Below, in pieces: positions 1 to 8,373 of a stretch of 64,000 nucleotides of DNA (position 1 is the stretch's first letter; every line of letters starts with the position of its first letter). This stretch comes from Janibacter alkaliphilus (GTDB lineage: Bacteria > Actinomycetota > Actinomycetes > Actinomycetales > Dermatophilaceae), in NCBI RefSeq assembly GCF_013408565.1, contig NZ_JACBZX010000001.1, positions 1,178,001 to 1,242,000 on the forward strand. Direction: 5' to 3'. The position numbers and the translations under genes are program-made. The notes under the pieces were generated by a model. The model saw nothing but the letters and a program-made list of their open reading frames with translations. It had not been told where the DNA came from and did no database searches.

Positions 1-178
1 CCTTCGTCGTGCCGAGGCGGAACCGGGTGTCCCTCTCTCCGTGACAACGAACCTACGGAGTCCCGTCAGCCGCGTGAATCCCTAGAAGTGGCGAGTTGCC
101 TCCCTACAACTGTGGAGCTGAGCCCCGCCTCGTGGTGAGGCGTCCGCTGCTGTCCGCAGCTCGTGCTTGGATCTGCCC
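1..178. other. Upstream non-coding stretch
   Basis: No credible gene is visible here. The open frames that cross it are arginine/serine-rich or antisense to the UvrA-like gene. It presumably holds the promoter of the gene starting at 179, but no clear -35/-10 pair or purine-rich ribosome binding site was found. Confidence 0.4.
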
Positions 179-2512
179 ATGAGCATCGCGGACGGGCACG
201 ACACGATCACGGTCCGGGGCGCCCGGGTCAACAACCTCAAGGACCTCGACGTCGACATCCCCAAGCGGCGGCTGACCGTGGTCACCGGGGTCTCCGGCTC
301 GGGCAAGTCGAGCCTCGTCTTCGGGGCGATCGCGGCCGAGTCGCAGCGCCTCATCAACGAGACCTACTCCGCCTTCGTCCAGTCCTTCATGCCGGCGATG
401 CCCCGGCCGGACGTCGACGAGCTGGCGAACATCACCGCCGCGATCATCGTCGACCAGGAGCGCCTCGGCGCCAACGCCCGCTCCACCGTCGGCACGACCA
501 CCGATGCGCTGGCCATGCTGCGGCTGCTGTGGTCGCGCTGCTCGACCCCCTACGTCGGGTCGGCCAAGGCATTCTCCTTCAACGCCGCCTCGGCGACCGG
601 CAGCGGGATGCTCAAGACGAACGGGGGGAAGGCGGAGAAGGCCACCTTCGAGATCATCGGCGGGATGTGCCCGGAGTGCGAGGGCAAGGGCACGGTGGCC
701 ACCGTCGACATCGACGCCCTCGTCGACCGGGAGCTCTCGCTCAACGAGGGCGCCATCCTCGTCCCGGGCCTGAAGGTGGGCAGCTGGCAGTGGCGCTCCT
801 ACGCCGAGGCCGACCCGCTGGACCCGGACAAGCCGCTGAAGGACTACACCGACGACGAGTGGCACTGGTTCATGCACCAGGACGAGACGAAGGTGAAGTT
901 CGCCGGGATCAACTACACCTACCTCGGTCTCATGGGTCGGGTGCGCCGCAGCTTCATCGACCGGGAGACCGAGTCCAAGCAGGCGCACGTCATCGCCTTC
1001 GCGGAGCGGGCGGCGACGGTCACCGCCTGCCCGGAGTGCGGCGGCACCCGCCTCAACGAGGCCGCCCGCACCGCGACGGTCGACGGGCGCACCCTGCCCG
1101 AGGTGACCGCGCTGCAGGTCAGCGACCTGCTCGACTGGGTCCAGGGGCTCGACGAGCCGTCGGTGGCACCGCTGCTGGCGCGGCTGCGGCACATGCTCGC
1201 CGCCTTCGTCGACATCGGTCTGGGCTACCTCTCCCTGGACCGGCCGGCCGGCACCCTCTCCGGCGGCGAGGCGCAGCGGGTGAAGATGATCAGCCACCTC
1301 GGCTCGGCGCTGACCGACATCACCTACGTCTTCGACGAGCCCACCGTCGGGCTGCACCCGCACGACATCTCCCGGATGAACGACCTGCTGCTGCAGCTGC
1401 GGGACAAGGGCAACACCGTGCTCGTCGTCGAGCACAAGCCGGAGGTCATGGAGATCGCCGACCACATCGTCGACCTCGGCCCGGGGGCAGGGCGGGACGG
1501 CGGTCGGATCGGCTTCGAGGGTGACGTCGACGGGCTGCGCGCCTCCGGCACCATCACCGGCCGCTACCTGGACCACCGGATCGGGCTGCGCGAGCAGCTG
1601 CGCGAGCCCACCGGGGCGCTGGAGATCAGGGGAGCCAGCACGCACAACCTCCAGGACGTCGACGTCGACGTGCCCACCGGGGTGCTCACCGTCGTCACCG
1701 GGGTCGCCGGCTCGGGCAAGTCCTCGCTCATCCACGGGTCGCTGGCCGGCCGCGAGGACGTGCTCGTCGTCGACCAGTCGGCGATCAAGGGGTCGCGGCG
1801 CTCCAACCCGGCCACCTACTCCGGTCTGCTGGAGCCGATCCGCACCGCCTTCGCCAAGGCGAACGGGGTCAAGCCCGCGCTCTTCAGCGCCAACTCCGAG
1901 GGTGCCTGCGAGGGCTGCGGCGGGCACGGGGTGATCTACACCGATCTGGCGATGATGGCCGGGGTCGTCGTGACCTGCGAGGAGTGCGGCGGGCGCCGCT
2001 TCAAGCCCGAGGTGCTGGAGTACCGGCTGCACGGGCTGGCGATCGACGAGGTGCTCGACCTGTCCATCGCCGGGGCAGCCGAGGTCTTCACCACCGGCAA
2101 GCCGAAGAAGATCCTGACCCGGCTGCTCGACGTCGGCCTGGGCTACCTCACCGTCGGGCAGCCGCTGACCACGCTCTCCGGCGGCGAGCGGCAGCGGCTC
2201 AAGCTGGCGGCCCAGCTCGGCGGCGAGGCCCGCACGATCGTGCTCGACGAACCGACGTCGGGGCTGCACCTGGCCGACACCGAGCAGCTGCTGGCGATGC
2301 TGCACGGCCTCGTCGAGGAGGGGCACTCGGTGATCGTCATCGAGCACAACCTCGCGGTCATCGCGCAGGCCGACCGGCTCATCGACATCGGGCCCGGGGC
2401 CGGGCACGACGGTGGGCGGGTGGTCTTCACCGGCACCCCGCAGGAGATGATCGACGGCGCGCAGACGCTGACCGCCGAGCACCTGCGGGCCTGGGTGGGC
2501 GCGGCCGGCTGA
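179..2512 (+). CDS. UvrA-like ABC ATPase (excinuclease subunit A family, short form)
   Basis: This is a UvrA-family tandem ABC ATPase of about 777 residues, shorter than housekeeping UvrA (about 950). The first P-loop (GVSGSGKSS) is near residue 40 and the second (GVAGSGKSS) near residue 510. Two LSGGE signatures are each followed by a DEPT Walker B. CxxC zinc-binding pairs (CPECEGKG, CPECGGT, CEGCGGHG, CEECGGRR) lie between the nucleotide-binding halves, as in UvrA. The short form with drug-resistance or UvrA2-like relatives is common in actinobacteria; whether it acts in excision repair with UvrB or in DNA protection is unknown. A TTG 12 nt upstream is in frame, but ATG at 179 is preferred. 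It stands alone on this strand. Confidence 0.9.
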   Translation: MSIADGHDTITVRGARVNNLKDLDVDIPKRRLTVVTGVSGSGKSSLVFGAIAAESQRLINETYSAFVQSFMPAMPRPDVDELANITAAIIVDQERLGANARSTVGTTTDALAMLRLLWSRCSTPYVGSAKAFSFNAASATGSGMLKTNGGKAEKATFEIIGGMCPECEGKGTVATVDIDALVDRELSLNEGAILVPGLKVGSWQWRSYAEADPLDPDKPLKDYTDDEWHWFMHQDETKVKFAGINYTYLGLMGRVRRSFIDRETESKQAHVIAFAERAATVTACPECGGTRLNEAARTATVDGRTLPEVTALQVSDLLDWVQGLDEPSVAPLLARLRHMLAAFVDIGLGYLSLDRPAGTLSGGEAQRVKMISHLGSALTDITYVFDEPTVGLHPHDISRMNDLLLQLRDKGNTVLVVEHKPEVMEIADHIVDLGPGAGRDGGRIGFEGDVDGLRASGTITGRYLDHRIGLREQLREPTGALEIRGASTHNLQDVDVDVPTGVLTVVTGVAGSGKSSLIHGSLAGREDVLVVDQSAIKGSRRSNPATYSGLLEPIRTAFAKANGVKPALFSANSEGACEGCGGHGVIYTDLAMMAGVVVTCEECGGRRFKPEVLEYRLHGLAIDEVLDLSIAGAAEVFTTGKPKKILTRLLDVGLGYLTVGQPLTTLSGGERQRLKLAAQLGGEARTIVLDEPTSGLHLADTEQLLAMLHGLVEEGHSVIVIEHNLAVIAQADRLIDIGPGAGHDGGRVVFTGTPQEMIDGAQTLTAEHLRAWVGAAG

Positions 2513-2554
2513 CCTCGAGGTGGCGCCTCAGCGCTGAGAGGCGCGGGTACGTGC

Positions 2555-3352
2555 TCACTTCTGCAGGTACATCCCCTGACCCTGGTCGATGCTCAGGCGC
2601 AGCAGCACGTCCTGGCTGTCGTCGTGCTCCTCGTCGTAGTAGAAGAGCGTCCACTCGTGCACCGTCCAGCCGGCGTCGGAGCGCTGCAGCTCGAGGTTGA
2701 GCCCATAGGTCACGGCATCGACCTTCTCGCCGGTGGGCAGGGTGTACCCGTCGGTCGAGACGGCGACCTTGGTGAAGGTCCCGCCCGGGTCGGTGAGCGC
2801 ACGGTCCTCGGTGGCGCCCTCCCACGGGACCGGGTCGAGCAGGGACCCCGCGACCGCCCTGGCCTCGAGATCGGCCGCGTACGCGGCGCACACCTGGCAC
2901 GAGCTGGCTGTCAGAGCGGTCAGGCCCGAGGGATTGCCGGTGCTCGTCGCCGCCAGCAGCTGCCCCCAGTAGTGCTCGGTGAAGGCCACGGCCCCGTCGT
3001 CGGTGCCCGCCCGCGCGGCGGACGGGACGGGCGCTCCCACCTCGGGGATCTGTGCCGCGCCGTTCCCGGTCGTGGACCCTGACCCGCGGTCGGACCCGGA
3101 GCCCTGGGTCGACCCGGAGGTGGCCTCGGTGCCTGGCGCGGCGGTCGGGGACTCTCCGGAGGACGCGCCGGCGCTGCCGAACGGTGACCCGGCGGCGCTG
3201 GCCGACGACGGCTGGGAGGTCTCCGTGGAGCTCGCCGTGCGCGAGCCGGTCGCGCCCGGGTCGTTGTCCCCGGTGCTGGCGCAGCCGGCCAGCAGCAGCG
3301 CCGTCGCGGCGCTGGCGGCAGCGGCGATCGAGAGGGGCCGTCGTGAGTGCAT
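2555..3352 (-). CDS. DUF6318-family lipoprotein
   Basis: A predicted lipoprotein of 265 residues. The N-terminus has a short basic start, a hydrophobic alanine/leucine stretch and the lipobox LLLAGC near residue 22, so it should be lipid-anchored outside the membrane. A Ser/Thr/Gly/Pro-rich linker covers about residues 25-120. A folded C-terminal domain contains the CQVCAAYAADLEARA-like pattern seen in actinobacterial DUF6318 proteins. The start is set at the ATG before the signal peptide; the upstream arginine-rich extension is not plausible. The function is unknown. It converges with the UvrA-like gene, with 42 nt between stops. Confidence 0.75.
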   Translation of the reverse strand: MHSRRPLSIAAAASAATALLLAGCASTGDNDPGATGSRTASSTETSQPSSASAAGSPFGSAGASSGESPTAAPGTEATSGSTQGSGSDRGSGSTTGNGAAQIPEVGAPVPSAARAGTDDGAVAFTEHYWGQLLAATSTGNPSGLTALTASSCQVCAAYAADLEARAVAGSLLDPVPWEGATEDRALTDPGGTFTKVAVSTDGYTLPTGEKVDAVTYGLNLELQRSDAGWTVHEWTLFYYDEEHDDSQDVLLRLSIDQGQGMYLQK

Positions 3353-3589
3353 GGCGCACCGTCCGTCCTGGTCAGCGGACCACCGGTGCGGTCGCGCGCA
3401 CCGGTGAGGTGATCTGCGCTGCACGCTAGCCAGGTAGCGGGTATCCGCCGCGGAGTTCTCCACAGGTCCGGCGTCGGCCCGCCGACCAGCTGACGGGCGA
3501 CGTTCTCTGCCCGGCTCCGCCAGGTGGCGCCACCGTCGGTATCGCCGATCATGTGGTGCCACTCTCGGCGGCACCCCTCTCGGCGGGTG

Positions 3590-4213
3590 TCAGCCGCGTC
3601 GGCGTCGTCGCCGCGGCTCCTCGCGGAAGGGGCTGCCCGGCGGAGCGGTCAGCTCCATGTCCGCGCCGTGCTCGGTAAAAGGAACCCCGGCACGCTCGCA
3701 CCACGTGCGCAGCTGCTGCCGCGCGTGCGCATGGCCCGCGCGCCCGTGGGTGGGGAGGGTGATGATCCGCTCCGGCGCGTTGGGGCCCGGCACGTCGTAG
3801 CGCCCACCGGTGGGGCGCACGAGCACCCCGCTCGCCGAGGACCAGGCCACCCAGCCGACCTCGAGCAGGTCGGCCCAGGCGTAGCTGCGCGAGGCGCCCA
3901 GCTCGGTCGTGCGCAGCCCGTCTGCGTCGACCGTGAGCGTCGAGCCGCGCCGCCGCCACGCCTTGACGAGGACGTAGACCGCCAGAGCGGCGAGGAACAG
4001 GTCGACCTGCAGGGCGCCCTCGGTGAGGACGATGCCGGCGACGCTGAGGGCGACCAGCGCCACGGCCACGACGAGGTAGACCAGCGTCCACCGAGGGTTG
4101 GCCGCGCGCAGCACGAGCGGTTCCGGGGCCCCACCCTGATCTGCCCCGTTCACGCCCGACTCGTTCGCGCCCGACTCGTTCGCGCCCGACTCGTTCACGC
4201 CCGCGCCGCTCAT
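3590..4213 (-). CDS. Membrane-anchored bacterial PH-domain protein (downstream paralogue)
   Basis: A protein of 207 residues. The N-terminal 35 residues contain a short NESGA-type repeat, followed by two adjacent hydrophobic helices (about residues 45-90). A small PH-like domain then follows (STLTVDADGLRT, YAWADLLEVGWV, LVRPTGGRYDVPGP), ending in an ArgArgArg-rich tail. It resembles the bPH_6 group of actinobacterial membrane proteins. Its ATG overlaps the stop of the upstream paralogue by 4 nt (ATGA), so translation is probably coupled. The two products share the GWxA, RPTGG and DMEL-APPGSP-R segments, which indicates tandem duplication. The biochemical role is unknown. Confidence 0.75.
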   Translation of the reverse strand: MSGAGVNESGANESGANESGVNGADQGGAPEPLVLRAANPRWTLVYLVVAVALVALSVAGIVLTEGALQVDLFLAALAVYVLVKAWRRRGSTLTVDADGLRTTELGASRSYAWADLLEVGWVAWSSASGVLVRPTGGRYDVPGPNAPERIITLPTHGRAGHAHARQQLRTWCERAGVPFTEHGADMELTAPPGSPFREEPRRRRRRG

Positions 4214-4770
4214 GCCCGCCGCTTCAGCCATCGCCACGCCGCCGAGCCGCCGCGCGCGGTCCGGTACGGGCTGCCCGGCGGTGCGTTGAGCTCCATGTCC
4301 TGCCCGTCGACGGCGTAGGCGACGCCGGTGTGCTGGCACCAGGCGGCGAGCGCCTCCCGCGCCTCGGCAGCGGCTCGCCGACCGGAGCGCGGCAGCACGA
4401 AGATCCACGCCGGGTGGTTCGGTCCAGGGTCGTCGAAGAGGCCGCCGGTGGGTCGCGCCACCAGCCCGCTGACCGGACCTTGCGCCGCCCAGCCGAGCTC
4501 GAGCAGCTCGTCCCAGCGGTAGCTGTGCCGTCGGCGGCGCATCACCGCGGTCACCCCGTGGGCGTCCAGGGTCAGGTGCGACCCGCGCTCGCGCCAGACC
4601 GCGACGAGCATGAGGACGCCGAGACCGGCGGTGACGGGATCCAGACCGCGGGTGAGCGTGATCCCGGTGAGCCCGAGGACGACCACGATCGCCGCGATCC
4701 AGGCCAGCACGGCCCACGAGCGGTCCGCCCGGATGGTCACCGGTTCCGGGGACGAGGGCGAAGGGGGCAC
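4210..4770 (-). CDS. Membrane-anchored bacterial PH-domain protein (upstream paralogue)
   Basis: The first gene of a coupled pair of paralogues. It encodes two transmembrane helices (around WAVLAWIAAIVVVLGLTG and the stretch after it), then a PH-like domain (SHLTLDAHGVTAV, YRWDELLELGW, RPTGGLFDDPGP) and a C-terminal DMELNAPPGSP segment shared with its partner. The GTG at 4770 is chosen (186 residues) because the residues encoded further upstream, back to an ATG at 4941, are Cys/Arg/Pro-rich and look non-coding; the start is therefore uncertain. The function is unknown; a membrane-associated scaffolding or regulatory role is only inference. Confidence 0.65.
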   Translation of the reverse strand: MPPSPSSPEPVTIRADRSWAVLAWIAAIVVVLGLTGITLTRGLDPVTAGLGVLMLVAVWRERGSHLTLDAHGVTAVMRRRRHSYRWDELLELGWAAQGPVSGLVARPTGGLFDDPGPNHPAWIFVLPRSGRRAAAEAREALAAWCQHTGVAYAVDGQDMELNAPPGSPYRTARGGSAAWRWLKRRA

Positions 4771-4967
4771 CGCCCCATCATCGGGGATCGCGGGCCCCGA
4801 CGTGCCGCATCGCCGCCTTCGGGCTCTCCTCGGGCAGCAGCGTGGTGGAGGGGACAGGGGGGAACCGGCCCCGGCATCTCGGCATCCCGCTCGCAGGCCC
4901 GGCGAAGGGGTCGTCTGGGTTGGCGAAGGGGTCGTAGGCATCTGGCCGCCCCTGGCACAGTGGCCGC

Positions 4968-6236
4968 ATGAGGTCCTACTGCGCGGTGCACGTCGACGTC
5001 GGCTACCTGCTCGCCTCGGCGGCCACCTTCGTCACCGGGTCATCGCTGCGCCGCGGGATCACCGTGGACTACCCCGCGCTCATCTCCCGGCTGGTGGCCC
5101 AGGCCGAGGCCGACGCGGACCTGCCGCTGCTGCGGGTGAACTGGTACGACTCCGGCGCGCGGCCCGGCGGCATGCCGGACTACACCCAGGAGTCCATCGG
5201 CATGCTGCCGCGGGTCAAGCTGCGGCTGGGGCGGCTGTCCTACAGCGGCGACCAGAAGGGCGTGGACATCCGGATCGGTCTCGACCTGGCCATCCAGAGC
5301 CGGCACCGGGTGGCCGACGTCGTCTACCTCGTCACCGGTGACGACGACCTCACCGAGGCCGTCGAGGAGGCGCAGGCCCACGGCGTGCAGGTCGTGCTGC
5401 TCGCGGTGCCGGACCAGCGCGGCGGGGTGCACGGGGTCTCCAAGCACCTGCGCCGCGAGGTCGACGCGGTGCTGGTCATCGACCCCGAGACGATCACCGA
5501 GACCGTGCGTACGGTCGCCATCCCGGACGAGCTCGTGCCGGGGAGCGCCGACCCCGGCGACACCACGACCGAGCCCGGCGCGACCGCCGACGGATCGGAC
5601 ACGGTCGGGAGCGCTGCCAAGCCGGCGGACCCGGGTGCGCCCACCGACGCCGGGCACGGGCACGAAGGGGAGCGCGAGAGCGATCCCGAGGACGGCGCGC
5701 CGGGCACCTCCGCCGCGGGCACGGCCATCGTCGGCGGGTCCGGCACAAGCGCCGGGGTCGCGGCGTCGGCGCCTGCGCCGGTCCGAGGGTCCACCGGATC
5801 CCAGGGGGTGACGGAGCAGGCGGCATCCCAGGGGGTGACGGAGCAGGCGGCCGAGACCGCGACCGAGCAGACGACCGAGACGTCGACCCGCTCGGCGCCC
5901 GGGGTGCCGACGCCGTCCCTCTTCGCCCGCCGCAAGGCGACCGGTCTCACCCTTCCGGGTGGTGCCCCCGACGGGCCCGAGGTCACCGACGGGCAGGTCA
6001 CCGACGCCCTCGTCGACGACGTCGCCAAGCAGGTCGTGGCCTCGTGGTGCGCCACCGCCACCCCCGAGGCCCTCGTCGGGCTGCGCGACGGTCGACCGAT
6101 CGTGCCCAGCGAGCTCGACCGGGCGCTGCTGCTCGACCTCTCCGGCCGCGCGCAGGACGACGACCTCGACGACACGGCCCGGCACCGGCTGCGGGAGCGC
6201 TTCTGGTTCCACGTGGACCGGGTACGGATGCAGTGA
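4968..6236 (+). CDS. NYN-domain (PIN-like) putative ribonuclease with long disordered linker
   Basis: A protein of 422 residues. The N-terminal domain (about 1-175) is a NYN/LabA-type PIN-like nuclease fold: an early Asp (HVDVGYLL), a KGVDIRIGLDL block and a TGDDDL motif supply the acidic residues expected to bind metal. Residues about 185-320 are an acidic, Ala/Thr/Gly-rich low-complexity linker that includes a twice-repeated TEQAASQGVTEQAA-like unit. A C-terminal helical domain of about 90 residues follows. The family acts on RNA in known cases; the target here is unknown. There is no clear Shine-Dalgarno sequence; a CACAGT box lies 6 nt before the ATG, which fits a leaderless mRNA. The gene is followed by a strong hairpin. 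Confidence 0.8.
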   Translation: MRSYCAVHVDVGYLLASAATFVTGSSLRRGITVDYPALISRLVAQAEADADLPLLRVNWYDSGARPGGMPDYTQESIGMLPRVKLRLGRLSYSGDQKGVDIRIGLDLAIQSRHRVADVVYLVTGDDDLTEAVEEAQAHGVQVVLLAVPDQRGGVHGVSKHLRREVDAVLVIDPETITETVRTVAIPDELVPGSADPGDTTTEPGATADGSDTVGSAAKPADPGAPTDAGHGHEGERESDPEDGAPGTSAAGTAIVGGSGTSAGVAASAPAPVRGSTGSQGVTEQAASQGVTEQAAETATEQTTETSTRSAPGVPTPSLFARRKATGLTLPGGAPDGPEVTDGQVTDALVDDVAKQVVASWCATATPEALVGLRDGRPIVPSELDRALLLDLSGRAQDDDLDDTARHRLRERFWFHVDRVRMQ

Positions 6237-6250
6237 GGCCGCGCGCCGCG

Positions 6251-6295
6251 GTCGAGGTGATCCACGCCGCGACACAGGGCGCAGATCACCTCGAC
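6251..6295. terminator. Perfect 12-bp inverted repeat after the NYN gene
   Basis: The arm gtcgaggtgatc (6251-6262) and its exact complement (6284-6295) enclose a 21-nt loop. It lies between the converging NYN gene and the small secreted-protein gene, so it can serve as a bidirectional terminator. A 14-mer from this element, gaggtgatctgcgc, recurs at 3406-3419, so it may be one member of a dispersed intergenic repeat. Confidence 0.55.
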
Positions 6296-6324
6296 CCGGC
6301 TAGACCGACCACCAGCGCGGCGGC

Positions 6325-6564
6325 TCAGTAGACGCGGACCGTCCTGGTGCCCGCCTCCGGCAGGCTCGTCGGCGAGACGCTGCTCGCGGAGGCCGCGGCG
6401 TAGGTGGACGCCGGGGAGTGCCCGGTGGTGACGACCCCCGCCTGGGTGGCGTTGGCCGGGATCGCGGCCGGTCCGACCACGGCGATGGCGGAGGCGCTGA
6501 TGACGGCCCCGGCGACGCGAAGCGTGGTGCGGACCGGGTGGTGCGTGCGGGCGGCGCTGCTCAT
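6325..6564 (-). CDS. Small secreted protein of unknown function
   Basis: A protein of 79 residues. It starts MSSAARTHHPVRTTLRV, then a hydrophobic segment (AGAVISASAIAVVGPAAI) and a plausible signal-peptidase site after ANA, leaving a short Ser/Thr/Ala-rich mature peptide of about 40 residues. An excellent ribosome binding site (AGGAGAT) sits 6 nt before the ATG, which is the best evidence that the gene is real. No recognised family. It is transcribed away from the downstream membrane-protein gene pair. Confidence 0.6.
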   Translation of the reverse strand: MSSAARTHHPVRTTLRVAGAVISASAIAVVGPAAIPANATQAGVVTTGHSPASTYAAASASSVSPTSLPEAGTRTVRVY

Positions 6565-6726
6565 GGCGATCTCCTGGCGGTCGTGGTCTCCGGGGCCGGG
6601 TGCTCCGGCCTCGCTGCCGCCTTCGCTCGGCGACAGCACCCACTCTCCGCCGCGACCTTGTGCGCCTCTTGTGACCCTCGTGTGACGGGTCCCAGACCTC
6701 GCGCCGGCATCACCGGCGCCCCGCGG

Positions 6727-7266
6727 CTACTTCCGGCGGACCAGCCAGAGCACCAGACCGATGACCAGCACGAGGAAGCCGATGCAGCACAGCACGCCGC
6801 CGCCGCTGGCGACGAGGATGCCGCCGGTGGAGATGCCGTCACCGAGGACGAAGGGGGCCGAGCACGAGATCGTGTACTCGCCGGACTGCTCCGCCTCGAC
6901 AGCGAAGGCACGCTCGTAGGAGTCGTTGCCCCAGCTGACCGTCTGCTCGCCGTTGCTCGCGTCGGGGACGCTGGAGCCGTCCGGGGCGATCGCGCTGCAC
7001 GTGGCGTACGTGCCCTCCTCGACCCAGGCGTTGGTGCTCTCGCCCTCCCCCAGGGTGACCGTGGTGCTGCCGGTGATCTGCTCGGCCTCGCCGATGTCCT
7101 GCATCTGCGGGACGGCCATGAAGCCGCCGATGCCGCACAGCACGAGCGAGAGCAGCACGATGATCCCGCCGCTGATCAGCAGCCAGGGCTTGCCGCCCTT
7201 CGAGGTGTTGCCGGACTGGCCGGGCTGACCGGGCTGCTCGTAGGGCGGGGGCGCGGAGTAGGACAT
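6727..7266 (-). CDS. Proline-rich two-TM membrane protein with extracytoplasmic domain
   Basis: A protein of 179 residues. A Pro/Gly/Gln-rich N-terminus (MSYSAPPPYEQPGQPGQSG) precedes a first transmembrane helix (WLLISGGIIVLLSLVLCGIGG). An external domain of about 90 residues with two cysteines follows (YATCSAI and TISCSAP, possibly disulfide-linked), then a second helix and a short RRK tail. The layout is typical of actinobacterial small membrane proteins of unknown role. TACGGT lies exactly 6 nt before the ATG, which suggests leaderless transcription. Divergent from the exonuclease gene. Confidence 0.7.
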   Translation of the reverse strand: MSYSAPPPYEQPGQPGQSGNTSKGGKPWLLISGGIIVLLSLVLCGIGGFMAVPQMQDIGEAEQITGSTTVTLGEGESTNAWVEEGTYATCSAIAPDGSSVPDASNGEQTVSWGNDSYERAFAVEAEQSGEYTISCSAPFVLGDGISTGGILVASGGGVLCCIGFLVLVIGLVLWLVRRK

Positions 7267-7316
7267 GGGCACACCGTACGGCCTGGTGGGGGCGGGGTCG
7301 TGCACCGTTCATGGAG

Positions 7317-7338
7317 CGTCGGTGCCGGGTGCGAGGAT
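7317..7338 (+). promoter_or_regulatory. Weak PafBC/RecA-NDp-like promoter before exonuclease III
   Basis: CGTCGGTG (7317-7324), 8 nt, then GAGGAT (7333-7338), ending 7 nt before the GTG start. This matches the mycobacterial DNA-damage promoter layout TTGTCRGTG-N8-TANNNT only partly: the first T is missing and the -10 box is poor. It is noted because a DNA-repair gene follows and three strong versions occur at 32-34.5 kb. Confidence 0.3.
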
Positions 7339-7345
7339 CGCCGGT

Positions 7346-8272
7346 GTGCTGAGAGTCGCCACCTACAACGTCAACGGCATCCGGGCTGCGCAGCGCCGCG
7401 GCTTCGAGACGTGGCTGGCTGCCCGGGACCCGGACGTGCTCGCCCTTCAGGAGGTCCGCAGCCCGGTCGAGAAGGTGCCCGCCGAGGTCTTCGCCGGCTG
7501 GCACGCGACCTACGACCCGGGCCGGCTCGCCGGGCGCAACGGCGTCGCCGTGCTCACCCGCCAGCCACCGGCCGCGGTGCGGACGTGGTCCGGGCGGGCG
7601 ACCGCCTTCGCCCCGGGGTCGGCGCCGGTCGAGATCGAGGCGCCCACCCCGACCCTGGCCCGCGGGCTCTCCCGGTACGCCGACGAGGGTCGCTACGTCG
7701 AGGTCGACCTGGCCGACCAGCCGCTGACGGTGGCCTCCCTCTACCTGCCGAAGGGGGGTCTGCCCGTCGAGCTGCAGAAGCCCGGACGGATGCGGGAGGA
7801 GCCGGACGGCGGTGCCCGGTACGAGCGGAAGATGCACTTCATGTCCGCCTTCGCCCGCCACCTGGACCGGGTACGACGCCAGGCGCGCCAGGCAGGGCGC
7901 GAGCTGCTGCTGCTCGGCGACCTCAACATCGCCCACCAGCCGTACGACGTGACCAACTGGCGCCGCAGCCACCAGTCCGAGGGCTTCCTGCCGCAGGAGC
8001 GGGCCTGGCTGGACGAGCTCATCGGGCCGCGGACGCTGATCGACGTGCTGCGCCGCGAGCACGGCGAGGTCGACGGGCCGTACTCGTGGTGGTCCTGGAT
8101 GGGGCAGGCCTTCGAGAAGGACGTCGGCTGGCGGATCGACTACCACCTGGCCACCCCGGGGCTGGCCCGCACGGTCGCCCAGGTGGAGGTGGACCGCGAG
8201 CCGAGCCGGGAGGAGCGGGTCAGCGACCACGCCGCCGTCGTCGCCGACTACGCCTTCCCGCCGGCCCCGTGA
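7346..8272 (+). CDS. xthA: Exodeoxyribonuclease III
   Basis: A Mg-dependent exonuclease/AP endonuclease of base-excision repair, 308 residues. The exonuclease-endonuclease-phosphatase fold is clear: ATYNVNGIRAA at the start, LALQEV with the metal-binding Glu, LYLPKG, the GDLNIAH motif with catalytic Asp/Asn, and DYHLATP plus SDHAAVV with the terminal Asp-His. The GTG at 7346 gives the family-typical MLRVATYNVNG start; the in-frame extension back to 7265 overlaps the divergent gene. A weak damage-promoter-like motif sits just upstream. Confidence 0.92.
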   Translation: MLRVATYNVNGIRAAQRRGFETWLAARDPDVLALQEVRSPVEKVPAEVFAGWHATYDPGRLAGRNGVAVLTRQPPAAVRTWSGRATAFAPGSAPVEIEAPTPTLARGLSRYADEGRYVEVDLADQPLTVASLYLPKGGLPVELQKPGRMREEPDGGARYERKMHFMSAFARHLDRVRRQARQAGRELLLLGDLNIAHQPYDVTNWRRSHQSEGFLPQERAWLDELIGPRTLIDVLRREHGEVDGPYSWWSWMGQAFEKDVGWRIDYHLATPGLARTVAQVEVDREPSREERVSDHAAVVADYAFPPAP

Positions 8273-8373
8273 CCCCGCCGGCCCGTACACCCTGATCTGG
8301 CCCACCGGCCCGTGACCCGCCGGTCTCGTGGACGCCAGGAACACCTCGCCCGCCGAGACGGTTGGCCCTCAGC

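Noticed and set aside
82..357. 91-residue frame at the window start on the minus strand
   Set aside because: Arg/Ser/Thr composition, no ribosome binding site and overlap with the N-terminus of the UvrA-like gene.
104..2482. Long open frame on the minus strand opposite the UvrA-like gene
   Set aside because: Arg/Gly/Asp/Val-rich translation without domains, fully antisense to a gene with complete family motifs; an effect of high GC at third positions.
4771..4941. N-terminal extension of the upstream PH-domain protein
   Set aside because: The residues are Cys/Arg/Pro-rich and unlike the partner protein; they also run towards the promoter of the NYN gene. GTG 4770 preferred.
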